This document shows positions 8,763-14,436 of a stretch of DNA of 16,736 nucleotides, in pieces (positions within the stretch are counted from its first letter, which is position 1; the number at the start of each line of letters is the position of its first letter). Under the pieces are notes generated by a model, which did no database searches, was not told where the DNA came from, and saw nothing but the letters and a program-made list of their open reading frames with translations. The stretch is from positions 1-16,736 of the forward strand of contig CALHQJ010000034.1 in assembly GCA_938036545.1 (NCBI GenBank), read 5' to 3'. Position numbers and translations under genes: made by a program. The stretch comes from an uncultured Clostridium sp. (GTDB taxonomy: Bacteria > Bacillota > Clostridia > Lachnospirales > Lachnospiraceae).

Positions 8763-8820
8763 AAAATAAGGGCTGTACCCAACAACACTTCCTCCTTTGT
8801 CGGGTACAGCCCTATTTTTT
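8763..8820 (-). terminator. Rho-independent terminator hairpin, probably bidirectional
   Basis: The 12-bp perfect arms AGGGCTGTACCC (8769-8780) and GGGTACAGCCCT (8802-8813) enclose a 21-nt loop that can add four more pairs (8782-8785 with 8797-8800). On the minus strand the stem is followed by TTATTTTG, ending transcription from the XRE gene at 9114. On the plus strand it is followed by ATTTTTT, a better U-tract, but no plus-strand gene was found. The minus-strand loop contains AAGGAGGAAG, a Shine-Dalgarno-like stretch with no start codon after it. Confidence 0.8.
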
Positions 8821-8874
8821 CTGCATCTTCATTTTTTACTTGTCACCTGCTGGCCACATCTGGAATCCTGTCTG

Positions 8875-9114
8875 TTACTCATCCTGTTCCAAGTTGTTGA
8901 ACAGATCGCAATCGTAAAACTCCCGAATGGTCATGCCTAATCCCTCTGCAATTTTCTTAATATTCACGATCCCTGGATTTTTGCTTTTCCCATTCATAAT
9001 ACTTTTTACAGTAGACGGCGGCATTCCGGTACGATAAGACAACTCATACATGGAAAGACGCTGCGCTTTGCTCAGTTCCCGTATTCTCAAAATAGTCGCT
9101 TCGGTTACTTTCAT
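8875..9114 (-). CDS. Small XRE/Cro-C1-type helix-turn-helix regulator
   Basis: A 79-residue single-domain DNA-binding protein. The helix-turn-helix lies at about 20-41 (LSMYELSYRTGMPPSTVKSIMNG), followed by the usual helix NIKKIAEGLGMTIREFYD. Target genes are unknown; such orphan regulators are common in Clostridia. GTG 9123 and ATG 9120 are also in frame, but AAGGAG lies only about 2 nt from ATG 9120 and about 8 nt from ATG 9114, so 9114 is chosen. It follows the other XRE gene by roughly 100 nt without a terminator between, and the strong hairpin at 8769-8813 follows it. It may be read from the same promoter at 10263-10291 or from a weak local one I cannot identify. Confidence 0.85.
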   Translation of the reverse strand: MKVTEATILRIRELSKAQRLSMYELSYRTGMPPSTVKSIMNGKSKNPGIVNIKKIAEGLGMTIREFYDCDLFNNLEQDE

Positions 9115-9214
9115 ACGCATCACTCCTTTATATTTAATAGTGTAGTCGATATTTCCATAAAATGGGGTTGTTTTTTCGTCTTTTTTAGATAAATTTGTAT
9201 TTTCATAGCTGCAA

Positions 9215-9493
9215 TTATTTTTTTGCTGTCAATTGTACCTGTAAGGACATATCCAGCGCCGCCGCTATCCGTACCAGCATTTCCAAAGACGGATTGTAAT
9301 TGCCGCTTTCAAATCTTGTAATGTTGGTTCTGGGAATCCCTGCCCGTCTGGCCAGTTCTGCCTGTGTCATGCCCTGTAGCTTCCGGCATCTTACATACTG
9401 CTCGATAGTGGCCTGTCTGACGCTTTTCTGCTCTATCTCTATTATAATCTTCTGTTCTCCTGAAGAACAGCTATACTCCATACCATTATCCAT
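9215..9493 (-). CDS. XRE-family regulator, antitoxin-like
   Basis: A 92-residue protein with an N-terminal arm (about 1-35, KIIIEIEQKSVRQATIEQYVRCRKL) and a Cro/C1 helix-turn-helix at 42-63 (MTQAELARRAGIPRTNITRFES). It ends in the short QVQLTAKK tail often seen in HigA-like antitoxins and transcriptional repressors. It starts 18 nt after the ParB-like gene stop and is surely in the same operon. No toxin-like RelE/HigB protein is adjacent, so a classical toxin-antitoxin role is not supported. It is a good candidate to bind the long palindrome over its own operon promoter. The ribosome binding site is weak (GAAGGG, about 12 nt from ATG 9493). Confidence 0.88.
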   Translation of the reverse strand: MDNGMEYSCSSGEQKIIIEIEQKSVRQATIEQYVRCRKLQGMTQAELARRAGIPRTNITRFESGNYNPSLEMLVRIAAALDMSLQVQLTAKK

Positions 9494-9511
9494 AATTCTA
9501 TTTTTCCCTTC

Positions 9512-10219
9512 TCATTCTTCTATTCGCATATTCATATGTCTTTTAACCTTTTTATAGCTTGAACAAAACTCCTGTCCCGCAGCGTAATCGATCCGATCCA
9601 CACAGATGTAATCGGTTCCGTTCTTTGTGTTCACTGACAGAATATCTCCCCGAACAACCGGTTTCTTTAACGTATAAAGCCATACATATCGTTTTTTATT
9701 CTTCACCCTCCATTTCCCATTTTGGAACGTCACATGTCTTCCTCTGACTGTCTTTCTCAGTGGCTGTCCGGAAAAGGCTTCACAAACGTCTGCGCCAGCT
9801 CCGTATTTCTTAGCAATCAGGTAGGATGTATAACCATCCCGAAGCTGTCTCTCTTCATCCACCACAATCGCATGAGGCAGCTTCTTTGTTTTCTGATAAT
9901 ACTCCTCATAGTACTGCAGCTTATCTGGCGAAGGCTTTTTCATCCTGTCTGTTTGAATCTGCTCTATCGGGCAGACATTCGTCCATGTCCCAATCTCAAT
10001 GGACTTCAAAATCCCCTTCAGCCACTCTGCCTTTCGTAATAACTGCTCCCCACGGAAAACAGCCTGGTCCCTATTTTTCCAATCTTCTGGAACATAGATA
10101 TTTCCCATGCCGGAATCCTTCAATCCCACCGTTAAAAGCAGCTGATCAATCCGTTCAATCAGAGCCTCGTCTTCCTCTTCCATATTTAAATTTAAGTATA
10201 CCGACAATGTCTCATTCAT
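9512..10219 (-). CDS. Unrecognised protein with ParB/Srx-like N-terminal-domain signature
   Basis: A 235-residue soluble protein whose family I do not firmly recognise. Residues about 84-143 (IEQIQTDRMKKPSPDKL..., then LPHAIVVDEERQLRDGYTSYLIAKKYG) follow the pattern of the ParB N-terminal/sulfiredoxin-like fold: an address strand, a helix, 'P-I-V-V', then 'RDGY' and 'A-K-x-G'. The C-terminal part (about 155-235) is rich in Lys/Arg and predicted strands (GDILSVNTKNGTDYICVDRI). The first 80 residues are helical and acidic. No ParA partner is present, so plasmid or chromosome partition is unlikely; nuclease or nucleotide-dependent DNA binding are alternatives. ATG 10219 is chosen because GGGAGG lies 7 nt upstream. 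Ten further in-frame codons reach into the promoter dyad and are unlikely to be translated. Confidence 0.75.
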   Translation of the reverse strand: MNETLSVYLNLNMEEEDEALIERIDQLLLTVGLKDSGMGNIYVPEDWKNRDQAVFRGEQLLRKAEWLKGILKSIEIGTWTNVCPIEQIQTDRMKKPSPDKLQYYEEYYQKTKKLPHAIVVDEERQLRDGYTSYLIAKKYGAGADVCEAFSGQPLRKTVRGRHVTFQNGKWRVKNKKRYVWLYTLKKPVVRGDILSVNTKNGTDYICVDRIDYAAGQEFCSSYKKVKRHMNMRIEE

Positions 10220-10235
10220 TATCATCCCTCCCGCA

Positions 10236-10291
10236 ACAAAAAGAACCATATAAGATACATATATTGTATCTTATATGGTTCTTTTTGTCAA
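10236..10291 (-). promoter_or_regulatory. Strong sigma-A promoter embedded in a 53-bp perfect dyad (operator)
   Basis: The minus strand carries TTGACA (10286-10291), a 17-bp spacer and TACAAT (10263-10268), giving a start near 10256 and a leader of about 36 nt before ATG 10219. The arms 10236-10259 and 10265-10288 are perfect 24-bp inverted repeats around the 5-nt centre TATAT, covering the end of the -35, the whole spacer, the -10 and the start site. The position suggests a repressor operator, most simply for the XRE protein of the same operon. In RNA only the half downstream of the start would be present, so the dyad should act as DNA for its own transcript. It could still act as a terminator on read-through from upstream. 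Confidence 0.75.
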
Positions 10292-10307
10292 GATAAAACA
10301 ATTTTTT

Positions 10308-10461
10308 GTAACTATTCAGGACGGCGGGAAACCTGGTGTAAAAAACTGTGTCAAGCTGGCTTGTAAACAGCTTTTTACACCAGATTTCACATCGGAAGAA
10401 TTTCCGATGCTTCTTGTTCGGCAAAGCCGGACAAGAAGATGCCCCCGTCCTGAACAGTTAC
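10308..10461. repeat. Cloverleaf-like inverted-repeat element (MITE-like), flanked by AATTTTTT direct repeats
   Basis: The ends GTAACTATTCAGGACGG and CCGTCCTGAACAGTTAC (inverse) pair over about 20 bp with one mismatch in the first 17. Inside are three further hairpins. H1 spans 10333-10383, with 12 perfect outer pairs (CTGGTGTAAAAA with TTTTTACACCAG) extended inward. H2 spans 10390-10409 (CATCGGAA with TTCCGATG). H3 spans 10410-10438 (CTTCTTGTTCGGC with GCCGGACAAGAAG, one wobble). AATTTTTT occurs immediately outside both ends (10300-10307 and 10462-10469), as a target-site duplication would. No ORF fits. It lies between the oxidoreductase stop and the next promoter, so it may also terminate transcription. 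Mobile origin is inferred. Confidence 0.7.
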
Positions 10462-10475
10462 AATTTTTTCAAAAA

Positions 10476-11456
10476 TTATACTTCATACTCAAACTTCATT
10501 CCCCAGGATTCCCGAATCTGATCCATTAACCGGAGCACTGCCAGGCTGTCCTCCGGAGTAAATCTGTCGCTGCTGCATTTTCCTTCTGCCACGCATCTGG
10601 AGACTTCTTCGATCTGGTATTCAAACCCATTGATTTTAAAAGGCGCTTTTACGGTATACTCTTCCCCGTCATAAAGCCGGATACTCATGGTTTCTGCATG
10701 CTGGTAATCGGAGAAGGCAATCGTTCCCTTATCGCCAAAGATTACGGCCTGCCTGTCCATTACCATCCCTATAGACTGAGCGCAGTAGGCAGTGCAGCCG
10801 CCTGGGTAGGACAGCTGAATCGTTGAAAAATCATCTGTTCCGTATTCATTGATATGAACCTGACTCTGGAGGGATGCCGGCTCGGTTCCCATTACCATAT
10901 GGAGAAAGCCCAGATTATAAATGCCTATGTCCAGCAATGCCCCTCCTCCCAGGTTGGAATCAAACTTCCGTTCCTTTCTTGCTCCCTTTGCAAGAAAGCC
11001 GTATTCGCAGCGAATGTGGCGAATCGGTCCGATTATTTCCTGAGATAATAGTTTTTGAAGGTGTCCATACAGCGGTAAAAAGCGAATCCAAAAGGCTTCC
11101 ATGATAAAAAGCCCCTTTTCTTCTGCCATCTGATACAGTTTCTCTGCCTCTTCTGCACTGGTAGTAAAGGGTTTCTCGCAAAGCACATGTTTTCCGGCAT
11201 TCAAACACATAATGCAGTTCTCATAATGAAAATTGTTAGGCGTTGCAATATAGATTGCTTCTACCTCCGGATCAGCCGCCAGTTCTTCATATGAGCTATA
11301 GTATTTTGGAATTCCGTATTCTTCTGCAAAGGCTTTTGCCGGCTCTTCTCTTCTGGAGCCAACTGCTGCCAGGCTTTCCCCCGAATCTTTCATCTGATTC
11401 ACTGTTGCTGCAAATTTCTTTGCAATAGTTCCGGTTGCCAGTATTCCCCATTTCAT
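10476..11456 (-). CDS. Gfo/Idh/MocA-family NAD(P)-dependent oxidoreductase
   Basis: A 326-residue dehydrogenase of the Gfo/Idh/MocA superfamily, acting on sugars, inositols or dihydrodiols. A Rossmann N-terminus (WGILATGTIAKKFA, 3-16) is followed by the conserved EKP motif at 94-96, whose Lys95 is catalytic in the family. The EAFWIRFLP segment near 119-127 and the GGALLDIGIYN segment near 172-182 resemble the trans-1,2-dihydrobenzene-1,2-diol dehydrogenase subgroup. The substrate is unknown. It follows a D-lyxose-isomerase-like gene by 50 nt, which suggests carbohydrate turnover. AAAAAAGGAG precedes ATG 11456 by about 10 nt. Full length, no defects. Confidence 0.92.
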   Translation of the reverse strand: MKWGILATGTIAKKFAATVNQMKDSGESLAAVGSRREEPAKAFAEEYGIPKYYSSYEELAADPEVEAIYIATPNNFHYENCIMCLNAGKHVLCEKPFTTSAEEAEKLYQMAEEKGLFIMEAFWIRFLPLYGHLQKLLSQEIIGPIRHIRCEYGFLAKGARKERKFDSNLGGGALLDIGIYNLGFLHMVMGTEPASLQSQVHINEYGTDDFSTIQLSYPGGCTAYCAQSIGMVMDRQAVIFGDKGTIAFSDYQHAETMSIRLYDGEEYTVKAPFKINGFEYQIEEVSRCVAEGKCSSDRFTPEDSLAVLRLMDQIRESWGMKFEYEV

Positions 11457-11506
11457 TTTCTGTCCACTCCTTTTTTACTTGAAGCAGTCTGACGTTTCAC
11501 CTTTAT

Positions 11507-12196
11507 CTATTCCTTTGCCTGTGGATATTCGTTGCAAAGCAGCCGGTAAGGCGCTTCATTTTCTTCAATGGCTGGAAATCTTCCAACCGGTTTATAAAAC
11601 CGGTTGTCCGTATTGTCATCATTGCACTGGCTGACCTCGCCAAGCAGAACTGGCCCTGTTCCCTCTTCTACCTCAAAATCATGGTACATATATGGGTAAA
11701 TGGTAATGCTTTCTCCTGGCATCAGACGAACCTGAGTTCCGGCCGGAACCACCATTTCCCGCCCGTCAATGTGGACATGAACGTCGTTTACTTTGTCTAA
11801 ATCTTCGTCTTTTGTGGAATTATACACCCGAATCAGCACGTTGCCGCCGCCTCGGTTAATAATGTCTTCCATTTTTGACCAGTGAAAATGCATAGGCGAA
11901 TACTGCCCCTCTTTGATATACAGCAGCTTTTCCGCATAGGTTTTGGGATATCTGTCTCTTTGTTTTAAATTGCCGTTGCGGATGGTAATCAGGGAAAATC
12001 CCACCTGGTCAAACCTGCCCAGTCCATAATCCGTAATGTCCCAGCCCAGCATATTTTCCCGAATCTCATCATACTCATGGCCCTTTTCCCGCCATTCCTC
12101 CGGTGTAAAATCACAAAACGGCGGAATCGCAAACCGATATTCCTTTACCATTGCTTCCATTTCTCTTAACGCCTGATTAATTTCGCTTCGCTTCAT
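11507..12196 (-). CDS. D-lyxose isomerase family protein (cupin sugar isomerase)
   Basis: A 229-residue cupin-fold ketol-isomerase of the D-lyxose isomerase family, which interconverts D-lyxose and D-xylulose and often D-mannose and D-fructose. The metal ligands align with the known family pattern: His103 and His105 (MHFHWSK), Glu110 (MED) and His172 (MYHDFEV). The length equals that of characterised enzymes. TTAGGAGG, 6 nt upstream of ATG 12196, begins directly after the stop codon of the small lipoprotein gene, so the two are tightly linked. With the downstream oxidoreductase it forms a small sugar-metabolism module. The substrate in vivo is inferred only from family. Confidence 0.92.
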   Translation of the reverse strand: MKRSEINQALREMEAMVKEYRFAIPPFCDFTPEEWREKGHEYDEIRENMLGWDITDYGLGRFDQVGFSLITIRNGNLKQRDRYPKTYAEKLLYIKEGQYSPMHFHWSKMEDIINRGGGNVLIRVYNSTKDEDLDKVNDVHVHIDGREMVVPAGTQVRLMPGESITIYPYMYHDFEVEEGTGPVLLGEVSQCNDDNTDNRFYKPVGRFPAIEENEAPYRLLCNEYPQAKE

Positions 12197-12209
12197 AATG
12201 TCCTCCTAA

Positions 12210-12443
12210 TCACCCCAATATTTGTTCGGCGTCTTCCAAAAGCACCCTGTCAGTGCCTTCCGTCATATCTTCCGGCTCTGCTTCTGATGAGGATTCTAAA
12301 ACTGTTTCTGCTTCTGACGATGTTTCGCTTTCCACCGTTGCTTCCTGTTTTGTCACTGGATTACAGGAAGAAGCAGTTACAACTGCTGCAGCCATCACGC
12401 CTGTCAGAATAACGTTTTTTATCCTGGTTTTTAAGTTTCTCAT
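12210..12443 (-). CDS. Small acidic putative lipoprotein
   Basis: A 77-residue protein of unknown function. It has a basic N-terminus (MRNLKTRIKN), a hydrophobic segment (11-23) and an acceptable lipobox ending in Cys27 (VTASSC), so it is probably a lipid-anchored surface protein of about 51 residues after processing. The mature part is low-complexity and very acidic, with repeated SSEAE units (about 42-56). This looks like the linker found at the start of larger lipoproteins, so it may be a remnant that lost its domain. A real gene is supported by AGGAAGAGG before ATG 12443 and by close spacing: 31 nt after map and 13 nt before the isomerase. Confidence 0.7.
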   Translation of the reverse strand: MRNLKTRIKNVILTGVMAAAVVTASSCNPVTKQEATVESETSSEAETVLESSSEAEPEDMTEGTDRVLLEDAEQILG

Positions 12444-12474
12444 ACCTCTTCCTGTCTCCTTTCCTCAATACCGT

Positions 12475-13251
12475 TTAGTCTGCCAGAATCTCATATCCAT
12501 GTTCCGTTACCGCTACCGTCACTTCCCACTGGGCTGACATTTTTCCGTCTGCTGTATAAACTTCCCAGCCGTTTTTCTTATCAATTTTAAACTTGCAGGT
12601 TCCTGCGTTAATCATAGGCTCAATGGTGAACACCATTCCAGGCGGCATATGGATGCCGGTATCCGGCATGGTTACATAACTGACAAAGGGATCTTCATGG
12701 AATTTCAAGCCAATGCCATGACCCCCAATTTCCCGCACCACGCTATATCCATTGGCTTTTGCATGAGCGTTGACTGCTGCTCCCATGGTTCCCATAGAGC
12801 GGAACGGACCTACCATTTTCAGACCTTCTTCCACACATTCTCTTGCAACCTGGACTAATCTTCTGTTTTCTTCGCTGACCTCCCCGATTAAAAACATACG
12901 GGAAGAATCGGAAAAATACCCTTTATAGATTGTAGAAACGTCTACGTTAATAATATCTCCGGATTTTAAAATCACATCTCTGGATGGAATCCCGTGACAA
13001 ATCTGGTTATTTACAGAGGTGCACACACTTTTGGGAAATCCCTCATAATGAAGGGGAGCTGGCGTGCCCTTTAATTCCACTGTAGTTTTATATACGATTT
13101 CATCAATCTCTTCGGTAGACATCCCTTCCTTAATTGCCTGGGCTACTGCGTCCAGAACAGCTTTATTTACTTTTCCGCTTTCTCGGATTCCAGCCAGTTC
13201 TTCCCTGGTTTTTACCAGTCTTGGCTGTCCTCCTCTTCTTCGTTGTCTCAT
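12475..13251 (-). CDS. map: Type I methionine aminopeptidase
   Basis: A 258-residue enzyme that removes the initiator methionine from nascent proteins. The five metal ligands are Asp104 (NVDVS), Asp115 (SDSSRMF), His178 (GGHGIG), Glu211 (TIEPM) and Glu243 (QWEVTV). His86 in ICHGIP is the conserved substrate-site histidine. Length is typical of type Ia. It is not next to the adk/secY/infA ribosomal cluster where Firmicutes usually carry map, so this may be a second copy. It lies 32 nt after the ABC-F stop, with AAGGAG about 9 nt before ATG 13251. Confidence 0.96.
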   Translation of the reverse strand: MRQRRRGGQPRLVKTREELAGIRESGKVNKAVLDAVAQAIKEGMSTEEIDEIVYKTTVELKGTPAPLHYEGFPKSVCTSVNNQICHGIPSRDVILKSGDIINVDVSTIYKGYFSDSSRMFLIGEVSEENRRLVQVARECVEEGLKMVGPFRSMGTMGAAVNAHAKANGYSVVREIGGHGIGLKFHEDPFVSYVTMPDTGIHMPPGMVFTIEPMINAGTCKFKIDKKNGWEVYTADGKMSAQWEVTVAVTEHGYEILAD

Positions 13252-13283
13252 AACAACTGCTCCTTCCTGATTTCTTTCCCAGA

Positions 13284-14255
13284 TTATACCACTTTCACCA
13301 CTTTTGCCGCAATGGTTTTGGCAAAGATTTCATCATGCTCCACCAGAATCATGGTTGGACGAACCTCTGTTATCACCTTTTCAATCTGCATCCTGGTATA
13401 AATGTCAATGTAATTAAGCGGCTCGTTCCGCCTTTGCTGCATACGGCTGGATTTTTCTCCTATATAGGCTCCGGTTCCGACTTTTCCAGTCCGTTCCTGC
13501 TTAAGAGCCGCTTTCTTCCCGATTTTTACTGATTCCGCCTTATCTGCCCAGGTCTTTGCCTGGCTGGCCGCCGTTTTGATCCTTTGAATGTCTCTCGTCA
13601 GCTTGGCATTTTCATTTAATTCAAACTGATCCTGACGCTGTTTATTCTCGTACCAAACGGAAAAATTTCCGTGGGTTACCGTAATTTTGGTCTTATCAAT
13701 GGCTAAAATGTGATCGACAGACGCATCTAAAAACGCCCGATCATGGGACACCAATATAAATCCCTTTTTCTTTGCCAGATACCTGCCCACCAGCCTTCTG
13801 GTCTCCATATCCAGATGATTGGTAGGCTCGTCGATTAAAAGAAAATTATTTTGTTTTAAAAACAGCACTGCCAGCAAAATCTTGGTTTTTTCCCCTCCCG
13901 ACAAAGCAGAAAAAGGACGGTCTAAGGTTTCTTCTTTCATTTCAAGCCTGGACAGCTCCCGCACCAGCTGCCAATATTCCAGCTCCGGATAAATCCGGTA
14001 CGCCGCAGCAACGGCTGGTTCCTCCTGCTCCTCTATCTGAAACGGAAAGTAATCAAACTCCACGTCTGCCTGTATGGTTCCCTGATATTCCATCTGATTC
14101 ATCAGCAGCTTTAACAGAGTCGTCTTGCCTCTTCCGTTGCGTCCTACCAGCCCCAGCTTCCAGTCTGTGTCTATCTGGAAGGATGCTTTTTCAAAAATCA
14201 AATCATAGCTTCCATCATAAGAAAATGTTAACTCTTTTACTTGTATCAATGACAT
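13284..14255 (-). CDS. ABC-F ribosome-protection-type ATPase with internally deleted second ATPase domain
   Basis: A 323-residue cytoplasmic ABC-F protein related to the Lsa/Vga/Vml group, which frees ribosomes from lincosamides, streptogramin A and pleuromutilins. The first ATPase domain is complete: Walker A GRNGRGKTT (38-46), signature LSGGE (118-122), Walker B FLLIDEP (138-144, Glu143) and switch histidine SHD (170-172). The basic interdomain linker follows (about 210-276). It then joins directly to EPLNYIDIYTRMQIE (278-292), the segment just after Walker B of domain 2, with VEHD at 305-308. About 140-170 residues (Walker A, Q-loop and signature of domain 2) are missing compared with full ABC-F proteins near 490 residues. 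The frame is intact, but function is doubtful. ATG 14255 has GGAGG at 8 nt; the in-frame GTG start further upstream lies in the terminator leader. Confidence 0.88.
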   Translation of the reverse strand: MSLIQVKELTFSYDGSYDLIFEKASFQIDTDWKLGLVGRNGRGKTTLLKLLMNQMEYQGTIQADVEFDYFPFQIEEQEEPAVAAAYRIYPELEYWQLVRELSRLEMKEETLDRPFSALSGGEKTKILLAVLFLKQNNFLLIDEPTNHLDMETRRLVGRYLAKKKGFILVSHDRAFLDASVDHILAIDKTKITVTHGNFSVWYENKQRQDQFELNENAKLTRDIQRIKTAASQAKTWADKAESVKIGKKAALKQERTGKVGTGAYIGEKSSRMQQRRNEPLNYIDIYTRMQIEKVITEVRPTMILVEHDEIFAKTIAAKVVKVV

Positions 14256-14296
14256 ATCCGTACCTCCATGAAAAGCGTGTACAACAAGAACACACG

Positions 14297-14327
14297 AAAA
14301 AAGCTGCGAGAAGATTCTTCTCACAGC
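14297..14327 (-). terminator. Intrinsic terminator/attenuator in the ABC-F leader
   Basis: The minus-strand arms GCTGTGAGAAG and CTTCTCGCAGC form an 11-bp stem (one G-T wobble) with loop AAT, directly followed by TTTTTT (14302-14297). It stands 42 nt upstream of the ABC-F start and about 75 nt downstream of its promoter. It should therefore end most transcripts before the gene, and also those arriving from the phosphatase operon. Placement inside a leader is characteristic of antibiotic-induced attenuation. Confidence 0.88.
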
Positions 14328-14353
14328 CCAAAATCCCTGCACGGAATAAACAT
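14321..14353 (-). CDS. Candidate leader peptide ORF (10 codons) upstream of ABC-F
   Basis: ATG at 14353 opens MFIPCRDFGL and ends with TGA at 14323-14321, inside the 5' arm of the terminator hairpin. A ribosome stalled in its last codons would cover that arm and allow read-through into the ABC-F gene, which is the logic of known leader-peptide attenuators. The weak point is translation: no clear Shine-Dalgarno precedes the ATG (only GGG right next to it). Another frame from ATG 14373 is also open but runs far into the ABC-F gene. Position is seen; function is inferred. Confidence 0.45.
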   Translation of the reverse strand: MFIPCRDFGL

Positions 14354-14407
14354 ACCCAAAAAGAGAAAGACATCACAGTCTCTCACACGTTTCCTGATAC
14401 TGCCGCC

Positions 14408-14436
14408 ATTATAGCAATGACTCTGGCCTTTGTCAA
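14408..14436 (-). promoter_or_regulatory. Perfect-consensus sigma-A promoter for ABC-F
   Basis: TTGACA (14431-14436), a 17-bp spacer and TATAAT (14408-14413) with a TGC extension make a consensus promoter on the minus strand. The start is predicted near 14401. The -35 hexamer overlaps the TGA stop codon of the histidine phosphatase gene (14433-14435). Such a strong promoter in front of a leader terminator fits constitutive initiation with regulated elongation. Confidence 0.9.

Noticed and set aside
9115..9214. Separate promoter for the small XRE gene at 9114.
   Set aside because: Only weak matches such as TTGCAG-17-TATCTA were found; not strong enough to list.
9215..9493. XRE gene as antitoxin of a HigBA-type module.
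   Set aside because: No RelE/HigB-like toxin is adjacent; the neighbour is a 235-residue ParB-like protein.
10300..10469. Cloverleaf region as a riboswitch or T-box of the downstream operon.
   Set aside because: It lies upstream of the -35 of the only strong promoter (10263-10291), so it would not be in that transcript, and no T-box or known riboswitch motif was recognised.
14256..14342. Possible 29-codon N-terminal extension of the ABC-F protein from a GTG codon.
   Set aside because: It would translate through the terminator hairpin, has no ribosome binding site, and ATG 14255 has a proper GGAGG and the family-typical start.
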